From Bidens hawaiensis (taxonomy: Eukaryota > Streptophyta > Magnoliopsida > Asterales > Asteraceae), in the NCBI GenBank assembly GCA_021521415.1, contig JAIQDT010000841.1, forward strand, positions 372,001 through 436,000: a DNA stretch of 64,000 nucleotides. The letters run 5' to 3'. The position numbers and the translations under genes are program-made. The notes beneath the pieces are model-generated. The model ran no database searches. It saw only the letters and a list, made by a program, of their open reading frames with translations, and had not been told where the DNA came from. This document shows, piece after piece, positions 52,796-64,000 of this stretch (its first letter is position 1; every line of letters begins with the position of its first letter).

Positions 52796-55700
52796 TGTCA
52801 CACCCCGACTAGGTAGTTGCGGAAGCGTAATACGGGAATGTAACAGATAACACTGGTATCAACCACATTGTTTATAAAGAAATTCAACAGCTAAATTACA
52901 TCATATTACATTGGTAGGTACTATTTTTACAAACTAGGTGAAAAACACATAACCGGTTTACGAGCTTCTTATTCGGTATTATATCAGCGTCTATTCACAG
53001 CTATTCAATTTTCCTTCTAACACCAAGCATGTAAGCAAATCATTCCACTTTTGCTTTACCTGAAAAGCATGTTAAAACGGGTCAACTACGTCTAGTTGGG
53101 GAGTTTCAAGTTTCACGAGTGTCAATGAAATCAGTACACGAGTTCGTAAAGTTTACAGTGTGTATGTATATATGTATGTGTATGATGTATTATACTAAGC
53201 CACAAGTGAAACCGAAACGAGCTAAAACACATGGCCTCCACTGCCCATGCACTCCCGTTGGCATTTAACAGCCACTTTGCCCTAAGTATGTACTATGTTT
53301 AACACCACATAGCAGTATGTAAAAATATAATGACAATGTGCAACTGGGTTTACATATGTTCCGGCATACCCCTCCGGCTCTGTCAGTTGGGTTTGTCAAA
53401 CCGATAGTACTATCCACACGTCACCGGAACGAAGTTAATCACTTGTGTTTGTGGGGACTTGTCAAGTGTTAGTACTTAGATAATCCACATCATCACACGT
53501 TTTCAAGTATATCAGTATATGTGAACATGCTTTTCACCCCAAAAGTTCGTAAAACAGTTTAGAAAGTGGGGGTCGTGAAACTCACCTTATCGTAGTTCGC
53601 ACAGAAATTACGTAACAATAAGTCAGATGCCTCGTTTATAGCCTGATTCCTATAAACGGTATCGTATCGTTAATACTAGTACAGTGTTCAAGCTAAGTAG
53701 GGCTGTATAGATAATCTGGGTATAGCTGTTAGGCCCAGAACATGACCATAGTCTTAGATTGTGACGTTGTATACTATGAAATGTTTAAAACTGGATTTGG
53801 CTCAGTTTCACCGTTTCCCGAGCCTAGCTCAGTTGATCGTTTATACGTTTCGGGATTAGGTAAGATCACATAAAACTTAAGTAAATATATTGATTGATAA
53901 AATGATTTGATTTATGAAAGAATTTTAAGGTTTCGGTGTCTGGTTTGATCGCAGGGCTCGTTTCCGTTTTCACACGGGTTTGATTATACAAAACGCGCAC
54001 AATCCACCCGATTTGTCCAGAATCTTCGTAAAAAGTTCGTTTTTATCAATATCATTCAAAAATATGATATTTGACCACTTTTGACATTTTGACATACCAG
54101 TCAGTCCGTTAAACACAAAACTGCCGGTTTCGTTAAAACAATTATAATTTAAATCTTTGATTAATCATAACTAAATATGTACTTATATATAAATTATGTA
54201 AATTTTTGTAAAAATACATTAAGACATGGAGAATTTTATAAAAATATTTTCAGAAATTTTATGATTAATTATTTATTTATAAAAATTCATTTAATAGGTT
54301 ATAATCGTGTAATAAATGGCCCGTTTATATCAAACGACCTCCGAAAAATCCGATAATTTTTACCAATGGCCTCAATGTTATTACATAGCCCCTGAAAAAT
54401 TTCCAGAACCTAACTCTTTTGAAAAAATGCCTTTTTGTGCGTTTTTCGGCTGTTAAAATTCGGTTAAACCATGATCGCACAAACCATACATAGGCATTTT
54501 CAATGATTCCCAAACTTTACCAGTGATCTTACCATCACATATTAAACTCAAAAACCAAGTTTCATAATTTTTCAATATGTTTAGCTATTTTTCTCAAATA
54601 AACGCTCATAAACGGAAATAAATTCACCAAATATTCTCCGTTTATCGAAAAATTACCAAATTTGAACAGGGACTCATTTATATGATCCCTAATGTCCCTG
54701 CAAGTTTTCATAAGCTAACAACAAGCACGTCACAACCTAATACTAAACAGCCCCTAAACAAGTGTTATGGGTTTACCTTGTCGGTTTTCGATGAATTTTG
54801 CTAGTTTAAACGATTCTCCGGGTCTCGGGTTGCAAACTCAGTATATCTACATATCACATAACATCAAACCAAGCATAAATCATCCATGTAACAGCCTTGA
54901 TAATTAGGGTTTCGGTTTTGGGTTCAAACCGAACTTTCTAACCGTAAAAACGTTGTATTCATGTTCTAATCCGCGTTTTTGACCAAAAAAGTATATGTTA
55001 CTGGTTTGTAAACATGTTTAACATCAAAACATGGTTTTACTTGATTTTTAGGGTTTTTGGATGGTTAAACATGTTTAAAACTAACTAAAACATGTTTATA
55101 TGTTAATTATATGAATCAAACTTGGTTAAATTTTCATAAAACTTGATCTTACCTTAGGGTTTTGAAGGAAAGTTGATAGAGCAGAAGATGGAGCTGCTTG
55201 GACTTCAAAATTTTGTATGTTAGAATGAATAACAAAGACTTAAGATGTAAGTTATATAAAAAAAACAAATGTGTGGTTTGGTGGGCTGTTCCGATCGGAA
55301 CTATGGAGGGCCCCTTAATGGGCTATTTTGGCCATTAATTCTGGTTATACAAGCCCAAACATGAAAAGTCCACTTCAAATTTTGTTCGGGTTCGGTTTTT
55401 CGCAAGAAAATTAATTCGGGTGTGAGAAATAGCGCAAAAACGAGTGTTTTTCAGCTTATTTTTGTAAAATAAGAAAAACGTACTGACTCGTTGTAAAATT
55501 CCAAAATATTTTCACGAATTGCTTAGAACATGTCATATAAGTGTTTTATAAATCTTTTTCGGCTTAACGGATGTTACAATGCTTGTTTTGATATTAACGA
55601 TTGCGTTTAAGCTTATAGCGTATCGATAAACGAAACCTTTTTCGTTTAAAGAGTTTTAAACGTACTGGGGCCTAAATATCAATATGTTAGCCTCAATAAC

Positions 55701-55851
55701 ATATATATAACTCGTATATGACCCCTCAGTATGTATACGGGTCATAATTAGTATCGGTCGGTTACTCGTTTAAGTACTACGAATTAACCGATTTATCGTT
55801 TACTTGTTACGTAATGAATATAGTGTACCTCGTTTTGTCATGAATGTCACA
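52796..55851 (-). repeat. 5' LTR of E
   Basis: 3,056 bp; minus strand starts TGTGACATTCATGAC and ends GGGGTGTGACA. Limits come from the PBS on one side and the resumption of H2 accessory ORF on the other. There are no genes. It is AT-rich, with possible TATATAA (minus strand, near 55250). Partner LTR is missing, so age cannot be estimated. Confidence 0.82.
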
Positions 55852-55939
55852 GGAAGATCCAAAGATTATTAGACTGATGAATCATGGATACAAGTTTGAG
55901 ACCCTGGCTCCAATGACTGACGAGGAGTTGCAGGAATTA
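55852..55939 (+). pseudogene. Fragment of H2 accessory ORF between E and F
   Basis: Encodes EDPKIIRLMNHGYKFETLAP and then MTDEELQEL, colinear with H1 NNPLIRKLKALGVKFES..NDDEL (34045-34130). This 29-codon island proves that E and F both sit in the accessory ORF of H2. Confidence 0.72.
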
Positions 55940-56282
55940 TGTTGGGCCTAGTTATTTGGTTTATACTTAATTTGTTTGTTTTGTTTTGGGATGCGTATAT
56001 AAACCGAGATCCCTTTGGATGATCCCTTTGGATCTCGGTGGGCTTTGGGCTATGTTGGCTAGTAGATTGAGCACCCTATAAATAAAGCATAATGTATAGG
56101 GTTAACGGTTGTTCATCGAGTTGAATTTTGGCCGTCTAAAGGTTATTCTAGATGAGTTTTGTATTCATAGTGCTTAAGCACTCGACGTATAATAATACGT
56201 GTGTTTTGAAGAAATTCTTGGTGTTCTACGTGTTTATATTTTGTGTTCTTGAACCATCTAGTGTTAGAATTCCGCACCAACA
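55940..56282 (+). repeat. Probable 5' LTR of F
   Basis: TGTTGGGCC...CACCAACA, about 343 bp. It includes TATATAAA (55996-56003) and an inverted pair CCGAGATCC..GGATCTCGG (56003-56039). No clear PBS follows; GTTGATATCATAA (56291) may be a decayed one. Without a partner the right limit is uncertain. Confidence 0.5.
55996..56003 (+). promoter_or_regulatory. Probable TATA box of F LTR
   Basis: TATATAAA in GCGTATATAAACCG, about 55 bases into the LTR. Confidence 0.45.
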
Positions 56283-56852
56283 CCTAGATCGTTGATATCA
56301 TAATTGAAAGATCTGTTTTGGACCTATTCAGGCTCGTTATTGTGATATCAAGGATTCAAGAATTCCGTTTCTTGGTGGCTGGGTTGTTATTTCCGGTGAA
56401 CATTTGATCGGAGGTGGAGAATCTTTTTTTTTTTGGTAAAAGATTGGTTTTTAGTTTGGAAACAAATCAAATTCCAATTTTTCCGTAAGTTAGTTACGTT
56501 TCTGATTTATTTTTGGTGAAAAGTTTGTGTTCTTGTCTTGGATCTAAGGGTTCTCGGCTGTAACTAGTTCTCTGCTACATCTAGTTTTCGGTTATAACCA
56601 GTTTTCGGCTAAAACTAGTTCTCGGCTGAACAAGACTGGTAGTTCTCGGTCAACATAGTGTTCTCGGTCAAAGAATCCTGTTCTCAGCTGGAGTTGTGGT
56701 TCTCTGTCAATTGTTTATTTCTCGGTCAACTTGGTTCTTGTTCAACAGAACAATAATCACCTTTGGGCCTGATCACCTTGATTTGGGTTGTGTGTCTTGG
56801 ACTCTAAATTTTTCTGGACTTTAATTACCAATAAACCAATTTGACTAATAAC
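56283..56852 (+). other. Leader of F with TTCTCGG motif array
   Basis: Between about 56549 and 56735 there are ten copies of TT(C/T)TCGG(C/T)(T/C)(G/A)AA-like motif, for example TTCTCGGCTGTAAC, TTTTCGGCTAAAAC and TTCTCGGTCAAC (twice). A ten-base T-run (56425-56434) precedes them. No ORF. Confidence 0.7.
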
Positions 56853-59800
56853 ATGGAACTGATAACTAATGGAAATGGATCAACTAACATTTCTCTCCAT
56901 CAAGAACTTAACTCTATAATGGGACACCACTCGTATACCCCGTCTCTTGTCCCATGAAGGGTTTAGTGAGTAGAAGTTTCGCTTCGAAAAGTACGTTAAG
57001 ATGAAAGATCCCAAAGTTTGGAGAAGTATTGTTAGGGGGCCTCAAAGAATTACCTATCAACGTAATAACTCAACTGAGATCGTTGTTAAGCCCGTTTCCA
57101 TGTATGATGATGACGATTTTGCTAAATTTAAGGAAGATGAAAAGGCTCTTTCAACTCTAACCATGGCACTCTTACCTGAGATTGCCCTTGGCTTTAGAGA
57201 ACTACAATCTGCTAAAGAGTTATGGGAGGCGTTGATTGAGGTATATGAGGGAAAAGAAGACATGAAAAGGAGTCGCCAAGACTTGCTGCGATAAAAGTTC
57301 TACATGTTTAATCATGTTCTGGGGGAAACGTTGGAAACTTAACTCCAAAGGTTTATAGCACTGGTGACTAAAATGAAATCAACAAGTATTTATCTAGAAA
57401 CCTCTGAGATAAACAACAAGCTGGTGAACTCATTGCCAAAGAGTTGGGATATGAATGTTGCTATCATCAAGAAAACTAAAGATCTCAACTGAATGTCTAT
57501 CTCTGAGATGATGGCTACTATCAAGGCATGTGTATGGATGACAAGCAACGTGCAATAAATCATGCGAACTCCAATAGTGCAGCTGGGTACAATGTTGCTT
57601 CCAACAATGCTTTTTTTTCTCAAGACTGTTTCTCCATGTTTAACGCTACTCAGCAACTTCCACCCCAAGGAAACTTTCAGATGTTCAAACCTACGCAAGG
57701 CCAATCATCCTCCACTCCTCCTCAACCTGCTCCAGTTTTCTTCACCAAGTCTGCTCAATCGTCATCTTCTGGCGCTGCTCTTGGTCAGAACTCCAGTCAG
57801 ATTCCCTCCATTCCGAAAGAGACTCACGAGAACATAGCTTTAATGGCGGGATTCATGAATTACTATAATGCATTTCTAGCTGGAGACTTGGTCCAACCTG
57901 TAGTTGCTGCTGAGCTCGATCAGATCCATCCTGATGATGTTGAAGAAATGGATATCTTTTGGTAAATCGCCATGGCGGTATTTCGTGCCAAGAAATTCAC
58001 TAAGAGGACAGGCAGAAACAATTGGAATATGCCTAATAATCAAAAGGTGTGTTTTAACAAGGAAATTCTGAGATGTTACAACTGTCACGAGCCCGGCCAT
58101 TTTGCTCGTGAGTGTACTAACCCAGCAAATGAAGGAAACACGGAAAGGGCACTGGTTCCAGTGGGTAATGCTAGAGGTGATGTTGGAGGTAGTTCGGGTA
58201 ATGGTGAAAGGGGATTGGTTGCTCAGCAGTTTTCTTGGGAGTATCAGATGGCTGCTTTAAACATTGGAAATCAGACTGTAAACTTCGCAAATGTTGAGGA
58301 CACTGAAGAAGCGAATGCTGCTGAGGAGAAAGTCAAGGAACTTCAACTCGCATACATGGCTTTCACTTCTCCCAACTCATCTGAGGTAAGTTTTCAACCA
58401 TGTTCTCTAGATTGTGTTGATAAGATAGAATTATATAAGCTCCATAATGATAACTTAGTTAGAGACATGGAAAGAATAAAACCTGAAAATTTCAAACTTA
58501 AGAAAAATGAAAAAGTCTTTCTTGATAAGATAGAAGCAAATCAAAAGGATTTCTCAAATCTTAAGTCTGAATTTAGTTTAAAATGTTGTCATTACCTAGA
58601 TGCCAAACAAGAAATCGCTGAACTAACTGCTAAACTGGAAGCCTCCAAGTTAGAAATTTTAAATCTAACTAGTAAGTTTGAAAGGGCTGAACTTGATTTT
58701 AAAAAATTTGATGCTTCCAGTGAAGTAGTTAACTCAATGATTGAAAATCAATTATGATGGAAAGAAAATGAAGGTGAGGGCATAGGATACAGTCAAGTTC
58801 CCCCACCCTATAATCAAAATTAAGTTAGTACTCCTGTTACCAAAGAACAAGAAGAAAAGATAAAGGGCATGAAGTACGCCAAACAAGATAAATGTGGTGG
58901 AACTAGTTCTGTGAATGCTAATGCGTCCACTTCAGGAGTGAATGATTCTAATGTTTTTGCTTCATGTGGAGAAAAAGTAATTGTGAAGAAATGCACTGAT
59001 GAGGACAACGTCCCTTGTTTTGAATTTAATAATGACTTTGTTTCTGATGTTTCTTTAAAACTACCTGTTTTGAATTATGTTATTCCGACTGTTTGTGTGG
59101 GCTCTGTTTCAAAGAGCAAGGATTCTTGTGTGGTTGATTCTGTTAAAACTTTGAATTCTGATAATTTGGTTTTAAATAATATTAAAAATTCAAAAAATTC
59201 CCATAAATACTTACCACCTAAAGTTGTTAAAGAGGGATTCTCTAGTGACAAACAAGGTGATAAGTTCAATAATGTGTTAAATGGTCCTCGCAATTTTAAG
59301 CAAACTGGTCCACACAACCATTCCAGAAGAGGAGCTTCCCAAAATAATTTCTACATAAAACGTCAAACGTGTTTTAATTGTTGCACTCCTGGTCATATTG
59401 CTAGAAACTGTCCACATCGTCCATATGCTCCTTATTATGGATTTTATCAAACGAATATGCCTAATATTCCTTATAATTCGTACAGGCAAAGATTCAGGCA
59501 TAATCAGGCTAATCCCTCTGACGATGATTGGAACCGAAACAAGTCTGGCAGGTTTAGTCCTCATCAGACCAAGCCTGACATGTTTCGCAATAGGGTTAGA
59601 AAATGTGCTTCGGTTTCAAAAACGAACACACATTCTAAACCGAAATAGGTAGAGAAGACAAAATCGTGTCCTTCTAGCCCAAAATCAGCGGAGATGAAGC
59701 TGACCATTCGTACTTATAATGCCAAATCCTACAATGGTAGACATAAATGGTTGCCCAAATCTCCGATGAAAGAGTCCGCAAACCAAACATTTAATGATCA

Positions 59801-59870
59801 AAAGGATATGTCACGGCAGTCTGTGACAACTTCGGATGAGTCAGGGTCACCCAGTGTAACAATGGACTGA
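56853..59870 (+). pseudogene. gag: Gag of F, decayed
   Basis: Starts at ATG 56853 (MELITNGNGSTNIS); stop at 56955, then MKDPKVWRSIV.. (57001-57294), broken to 57528, then a readable Gln/Pro/Ser-rich segment up to TAA at 57963 (EMDIFW-stop-IAM; A has DLQWQMAM at the same point). 57972-58757 includes CCHC CYNCHEPGHFAREC (58075) and a coiled-coil Lys/Glu stretch. 58869-59648 has a second CCHC CFNCCTPGHIARNC (59370). After a TAG at 59646 the frame is open to 59870. Length and two knuckles match A's gag; thus SIRE-like. Not functional. Confidence 0.82.
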
Positions 59871-59905
59871 GTACCAAAGATTAATTAATCATGCGCTTCA
59901 TGCAG

Positions 59906-61770
59906 GGACAACTATAGAGGAATATCATCAGACCTTGGTATGTTGATAGTGGCTGTTCCAAGCACATGATAGGAGACATTTCCCAACTTCATGACATTCA
60001 AACATTCAATGGTGGGTATGTGTCTTTTGTGGGAGGAGAAAAGGGGAAGATTACTCAGAAAGGTATAGTAGGTAATGGTGTTCTAAAATTTGAAAATGTT
60101 AATTCTGTTCCAGAATTGAAGCACAGTTTGTTGAGCGTGTCTCAAATCTGTGTCTATGATAAAGATTTCTCAACTCACTTTACGAAGAAGGAGTGCTTGA
60201 TTTTGAAACCTGGTATTATTATACCAGAAGACTGGATTCTTGTTTGATCACAATGAAAAGATAATGCTTATGTGATCGACATGAACAAAAATGTTCCTGA
60301 TGAAATAACTTTCTTGTTTTCTAAAGTGTCAGAACATAATGCCATGCTTTGGCATCGTTGCCTTGGTCATGCTAATACTAAAAACTTGAATCGTCTTGCT
60401 AAAAATGATTTGGTACGTGGTCTACCTATTAAAGATTTTGTGACTATTGAAAAATATGTGGCTTGTGCCTTGGTGAAACATCAACGAAAAACTTATAAGC
60501 CAAAATTGATTAATACCATTTCATCAGTTTTCCAACTGTTACATATGGATCTTTTAGGACCGGTTCATGCCTTGAGTATTTCTCGTAGCTCTTATTGTCT
60601 TGTTATTACTGATGATTACTCACGTTTTACTTGGGTTTTTTCTTGTCAAATAATAGTGAACTTGTAGATTTGATCAAGAAGTTTGTTGTGCCTATGGAGA
60701 ACCAACTAAACTTGAAGCTGAAGGGAATACGTTATGATAATGGTACGGAGTTTAAGAATGCATCATTGAATTTTTTTTGTTCAGAGAGGGGGGGGGGTGC
60801 TCCGTCAATACAGTTTAGCACAGACACCACAACAAAATGGTGTGGCCGAAAGAAGAAACATAACTCTTATTGAAGCGGCAAGGACGATGTTGCGTGATTC
60901 TAAGTTGCCATTGTTTTTCTGGGTAGAAGCTATTAATATGGCCTGTTATGTTCAGAATCGGGTGATAATCAACAAATCTCAAATAAAGACTCCATACGAG
61001 ATTGTCTATGGTCATAAGCCTACTGTTGCACATTTCAGAGCATTTGGTTGTCCTTGCACTCTACTGAATCTTGAATCTACTCCGAAATTCGAGGCCAAAG
61101 CTGATGATTGTTATTTTGTTGGTTATGCAGGTCATACCACTTACAGGGTCTACAACAAGTCAACCAAGCAGATTCTGGAATCATACGATGTCCGCTGGTT
61201 GGAAGAAAACGAAACTGATGCTCTGGTCGGTCCTGACTAGTTGTTCGACTACAATGAACTATTCAAACCATTCAACGTGCTTCCAGTCACCAACTCAAAC
61301 GTCCCAGGTGAAGCTTCCGTAGACACTGTGAAAGAAGATTAAAATGTCGTGTGTCATATATCTCTTGTCCTAGATGATGATCTGACGGAACCAATCGATG
61401 TCACTTCATCCATGCCTATAAACCAACCAGAACCTGTCACAACTTCATCGTCTTCACTATCTCCATTAGAAAGTACTTCAACAGTTGAGGGGGAGAGTCA
61501 TATTCGTCAGATTTTCAGGAGCACACTATTTCCCGATGCCATTCCAAATGAATATGTCGCAAGCACCTCGTACTCACACAGTACAGCGACCTCTGGATGG
61601 AAGAACCCTCTTGCTGTTATTGATGAAAATATGACAAATTTGCACTCTACCGAGAATGTTTCCGATCATTTGGTTCCATAGAGAATTCATAAAAATCATC
61701 CAACTGAGAATGTCACAGGTCCTCGAGAAACGAGTGTGTTCACCAGAAGTCTGACAGGAAACATAAACTG
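59906..61770 (+). pseudogene. pol: Pol of F: protease and integrase, decayed
   Basis: Begins after CATGCAG|GGACAA, similar to the gag/pol junction of A and H2. Protease WYVDSGCSKHM (59936); two in-frame stops (60245-60247 and 60254-60256); WHRCLGHANTKNL (60350) with CALVKH in place of the second Cys of the CxxC pair; integrase DDYSRFTWVF (60610), frameshift near 60645, RYDNGTEFKN (60730), frameshift at a run of eight G (60788-60795), then QQNGVAERRNITLIEAARTM (60826) to 61240. 61241-61770 is a degenerate Ser/Thr-rich linker with several stops. Confidence 0.83.
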
Positions 61771-63272
61771 TTGTTTGTTTTCTTGTTTCATCTCTCAATT
61801 AAGCCAAAGACCGTGGAAATGGCTCTTCAGGAACCAAGCTGGGTAGATGCTATGCATGAAGAATTGAATCAATTTGATAAGTTGAAGGTTTGGAGATTTG
61901 TTGAGTTACCGGAAGGAAAGAAAGCACTTGATACGAGATGGGTCTTCCGAAACAAGCAAGATGACACGAGAGTTATTGTTAGAAACAAGGCATGGTTGGT
62001 AGTTCGTGGTTTTCGTCAAGTTGAGGGATTAGATTACACTGAAGTTTACGCTCCAGTGGCTAGACTTGAGGCCATCAGAATTTTTCTGGCCTACGCATCA
62101 TTCATGGGGTTCACACTATATAAGATGGATGTCAAGACCGTGTTTCTGTACGGGGAAGTCAAAGAAGAGATCTACGTGGATCAGCCACCGGGTTTTGTTA
62201 ACTCCAAGAAACCAAATCATGTCTACAAGTTAGACAAAGCATTGTATGAGCTTCATTAGGCTCCTCGGGCGTGGTATGCTACACTGACCGCACATCTTCT
62301 AGATCATGGTTACAAGTGAGTGACCATTAATCAAATCTTGTTCCGTAAAACTATAGGAAAAGATTTGATTCTATTACAGATCTATGTGGATGATATTATT
62401 TTTGGGTCCACCAATGCTGAATTGTGTGCAGAATTTGAAGGAGTAATGAAAGAAAAGGTTTGAGATGAGTTCATTGGGTGAAACGACTACGTTTTTGGGA
62501 CTACAGATTCGCCAAATCTCGTTGGGAATTTTACTTCATCAAGGGAATTGTGTTGAGGATATGCTCGCTAAGTTGGAATTTCAAGATTCCAAGAGTGCTA
62601 ACACTCCCATGGCAGAAAGGCCTCTACTGTCATCTGATCCGGAAGAGAGTCTCGTAGATCAAACGTACTATCGATCGATGATAGGGTCTCTTATGTATCT
62701 CACTGCCAGTTGCCCAGATATTATGTTTGCTGTCTATCAATGTGCTCGTTTCCAGGATAATCCTAAAGTCTCTCATTTAATTGCTGTTAAACGTATTTTT
62801 AGATATCTGAAGGGACAACCGAAGTTAGGTCTTTGGTATCCCCAAAACTCAGAATTTGATCTTTATGCTTTTGCTGATAGTAATTATGGTGGAGATGATA
62901 TTGACAGGAAATCCACATCTGACGAATGCCAATTTTTAGGAGATCGTCTCATTTTATGGCTATGTAAGAAATAACATACGGTGTCCACTTCGACAGCAGA
63001 GGCGGAATATGTTGTTGCAACAGCTTGCTGCTCTCATGTTATCTGGATGCAAAACCAATTGTTGGATTATGCTTTGGAATTTTTTGAACCCCTATATTCT
63101 GTGATAATGATGCTGCTATTGCAATTGTTAAGAATCCGGTTCAACACTCTAAAACCAAGCACACCGACGTTAAAATTCATTTTATTCATGACTTTTACGA
63201 TCGAAAACTGATTCATCTTGAACAAGTTCACACTGATAATAATGTGGCGGACTTATTTACAAAACCAGTCTG
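61771..63272 (+). pseudogene. pol: Pol of F: reverse transcriptase and RNase H, decayed
   Basis: RT: WVDAMHEELNQFDKL, RWVFRNKQDDT, YKMDVKTVFLYG; stop at 62257-62259 and another near 62318; catalytic IYVDDIIFGS (62382). Frameshift near 62460, then SSLGETTTFLGLQIRQ, GSLMYLTAS, RRIF-type KRIFRYLKG; stop at 62972-62974; RNase H STAEAEYVVATACCSHVIWM (62984), frameshift near 63095, VKNPVQHSKTKHT-like remnants, and NNVADLFTKP (63238). Domain order is Ty1/copia (RT after integrase). Confidence 0.85.
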
Positions 63273-64000
63273 AACAACCAAATTTAATGTGCTCGTGAGT
63301 TTTCTTAAAATGTTCCTTTTCGAAGATTGAGTCTTTTTTAGGGTAAATTTGTACATATTTTATTTTTGCACAAATTTAGGGGGGAGAAAAATTAAAAAAT
63401 TCAAAAAGAGTGCGTGTGTGTGTGTTTTCTTTTATTTTTTTTTTAAAAAATCATGTTTTGTCTTTGTCTTTCAAACTTCACTCTCGCTTAAAGTTATGTC
63501 AGCTGCTCAAGTATGAAGAACATATACTTGTATATGTTTGGTCTAGTGATCTACTTCTAGATTCACAGTATAGACATTTATCTAAAGGCTGAAAGCATCT
63601 GGGACGATTGAGATGCGTTTTCTTTGTTTTGAATTCCCTCAATTAAAATTATGTTGGTAATTCCAAGTTGGAGGGACATGTATTCCCATATGTGCTTTGG
63701 TCCTGTTAACTACCTGTGGTCATACGGGATAGCCATTTACCTGAAAACTGAAGAATGATCGGGGTGACTAAGTTCTTAACATGCGTGTCTTCTATTGCTC
63801 TCTGGGAAGTGATATGATTATTCAGTTAACAACTTTTTATAAGCTTTAAAATATTTTCAAATGAAAATTGATCCCACCTTTGGAAAATGATAGATAAATT
63901 GTTTTTGTGTGCCTAACGGGTGAAGTTATTAAGCTTAAAAGGCTCTAGAACAGTCATTGATTTGTATGGTAGCTTTCCATAATGCGTAAAAGTAGAAGTG
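63273..64000 (+). other. Post-pol spacer of F
   Basis: No gene. It shares blocks with H1 1320-1716 (ATACTTGTATATGTTTGG, TGGTCCTGTT, GGGATAGCCATTTACCTG, AACAGTCATT, TGTATGGT). A purine tract AGGGGGGAGAAAAA (63379-63392) follows pol but is not next to an LTR. Confidence 0.65.

Larger units (their letters stand above)
47908..55851 (-). mobile_element. E: Ty3/gypsy (Tekay/Del-like) element, inverted, 3' part deleted
   Basis: On the minus strand: 5' LTR (55851-52796), PBS, an extra ORF, gag-pol reading from 51320, then an abrupt end inside pol after RNase H at about 47908. Integrase, chromodomain and 3' LTR are missing, and no target duplication can be found. H2 sequence on the two sides of E is not contiguous: about 2.2 kb of accessory ORF (by comparison with H1) is missing. 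One deletion removing E's 3' end together with H2 flank explains this. Confidence 0.85.
37140..55939 (+). mobile_element. H2: old SIRE-like copia element, recipient of H1, D, E and F
   Basis: H2's own sequence is 37140-37635, 39923-about 47907 and 55852-55939. It runs from the middle of gag through pol and the post-pol spacer into the accessory ORF. Its 5' LTR and gag start are left of H1 (outside), and its 3' end lies beyond F (outside). Many stops and frameshifts mark it as the oldest layer. It is homologous to H1 throughout the shared part. Confidence 0.78.
55940..64000 (+). mobile_element. F: decayed SIRE-like copia element, right end outside window
   Basis: Order on the plus strand: LTR, leader with TTCTCGG repeats, gag, protease, integrase, reverse transcriptase, RNase H, post-pol spacer. 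The spacer shares blocks with H1, so F is a third relative of the SIRE-like group. It has more than a dozen stops or frameshifts. It inserted in H2's accessory ORF at 55939 (target sequence probably AATTA, unverifiable here). Confidence 0.8.

Noticed and set aside
63379..63392. Purine tract after F pol as the end of the element
   Set aside because: No LTR-like sequence follows; the SIRE-type spacer continues to the window edge.

Overview
This window is plant nuclear DNA made entirely of LTR retrotransposons. I find no host gene, tRNA, rRNA or CRISPR array. The plant assignment rests on Ty1/copia elements of the SIRE/Maximus type (very long gag, post-pol accessory ORF), Ty3/gypsy elements with a C-terminal chromodomain (Tekay/Del type), and initiator-Met tRNA primer-binding sites (TGGTATCAGAGC). 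The proteins recall retroelements of composite-family genomes (sunflower, lettuce, Artemisia). That last point is from memory and uncertain.

Layout (names are mine). H2 is an old SIRE-like copia element (37140-55939). Its gag appears to have received H1, a second SIRE-like element, of which 1-37139 is visible as the end of pol, spacer, accessory ORF and 3' LTR. H1 contains element A (1717-10602, TSD ATGTA) in its post-pol spacer and element B (14705-32793, TSD AGAAG) in its accessory ORF. B contains element C (18193-27732, TSD CGATA) in its protease. H2 also carries D, a reversed solo gypsy LTR in gag (37636-39917, TSD ACATA), E, a reversed 3'-truncated gypsy element (about 47908-55851) in the accessory ORF, and F, a decayed copia element that starts at 55940 and runs off the right edge. 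Insertions are up to four layers deep. A, B and C have almost identical LTR pairs and are recent.

The two gypsy elements B and C belong to one family. C has one uninterrupted gag-pol reading frame and looks autonomous. B has an integrase nonsense codon, is split by C, and both its LTRs lack the block that holds the TATA box in C.

The most interesting system is in the SIRE-like elements. Downstream of pol, A, H1 and H2 share a conserved non-coding block, an array of a short lineage-specific motif, a TATA box, splice-like sites and then an accessory ORF whose ATG is preceded in all three by AG|AT. The same motif is also repeated in the LTRs of A and H1 upstream of the LTR TATA box. The accessory protein has basic nuclear-signal-like stretches, acidic regions and a coiled coil, with no visible membrane segment. 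I infer a self-regulating or anti-silencing unit: an accessory nuclear protein plus cognate motif arrays at both promoters. Element A fits this idea: it lost integrase, reverse transcriptase and RNase H but kept gag, motif arrays and accessory ORFs, and it moved very recently, so it probably uses enzymes supplied in trans.
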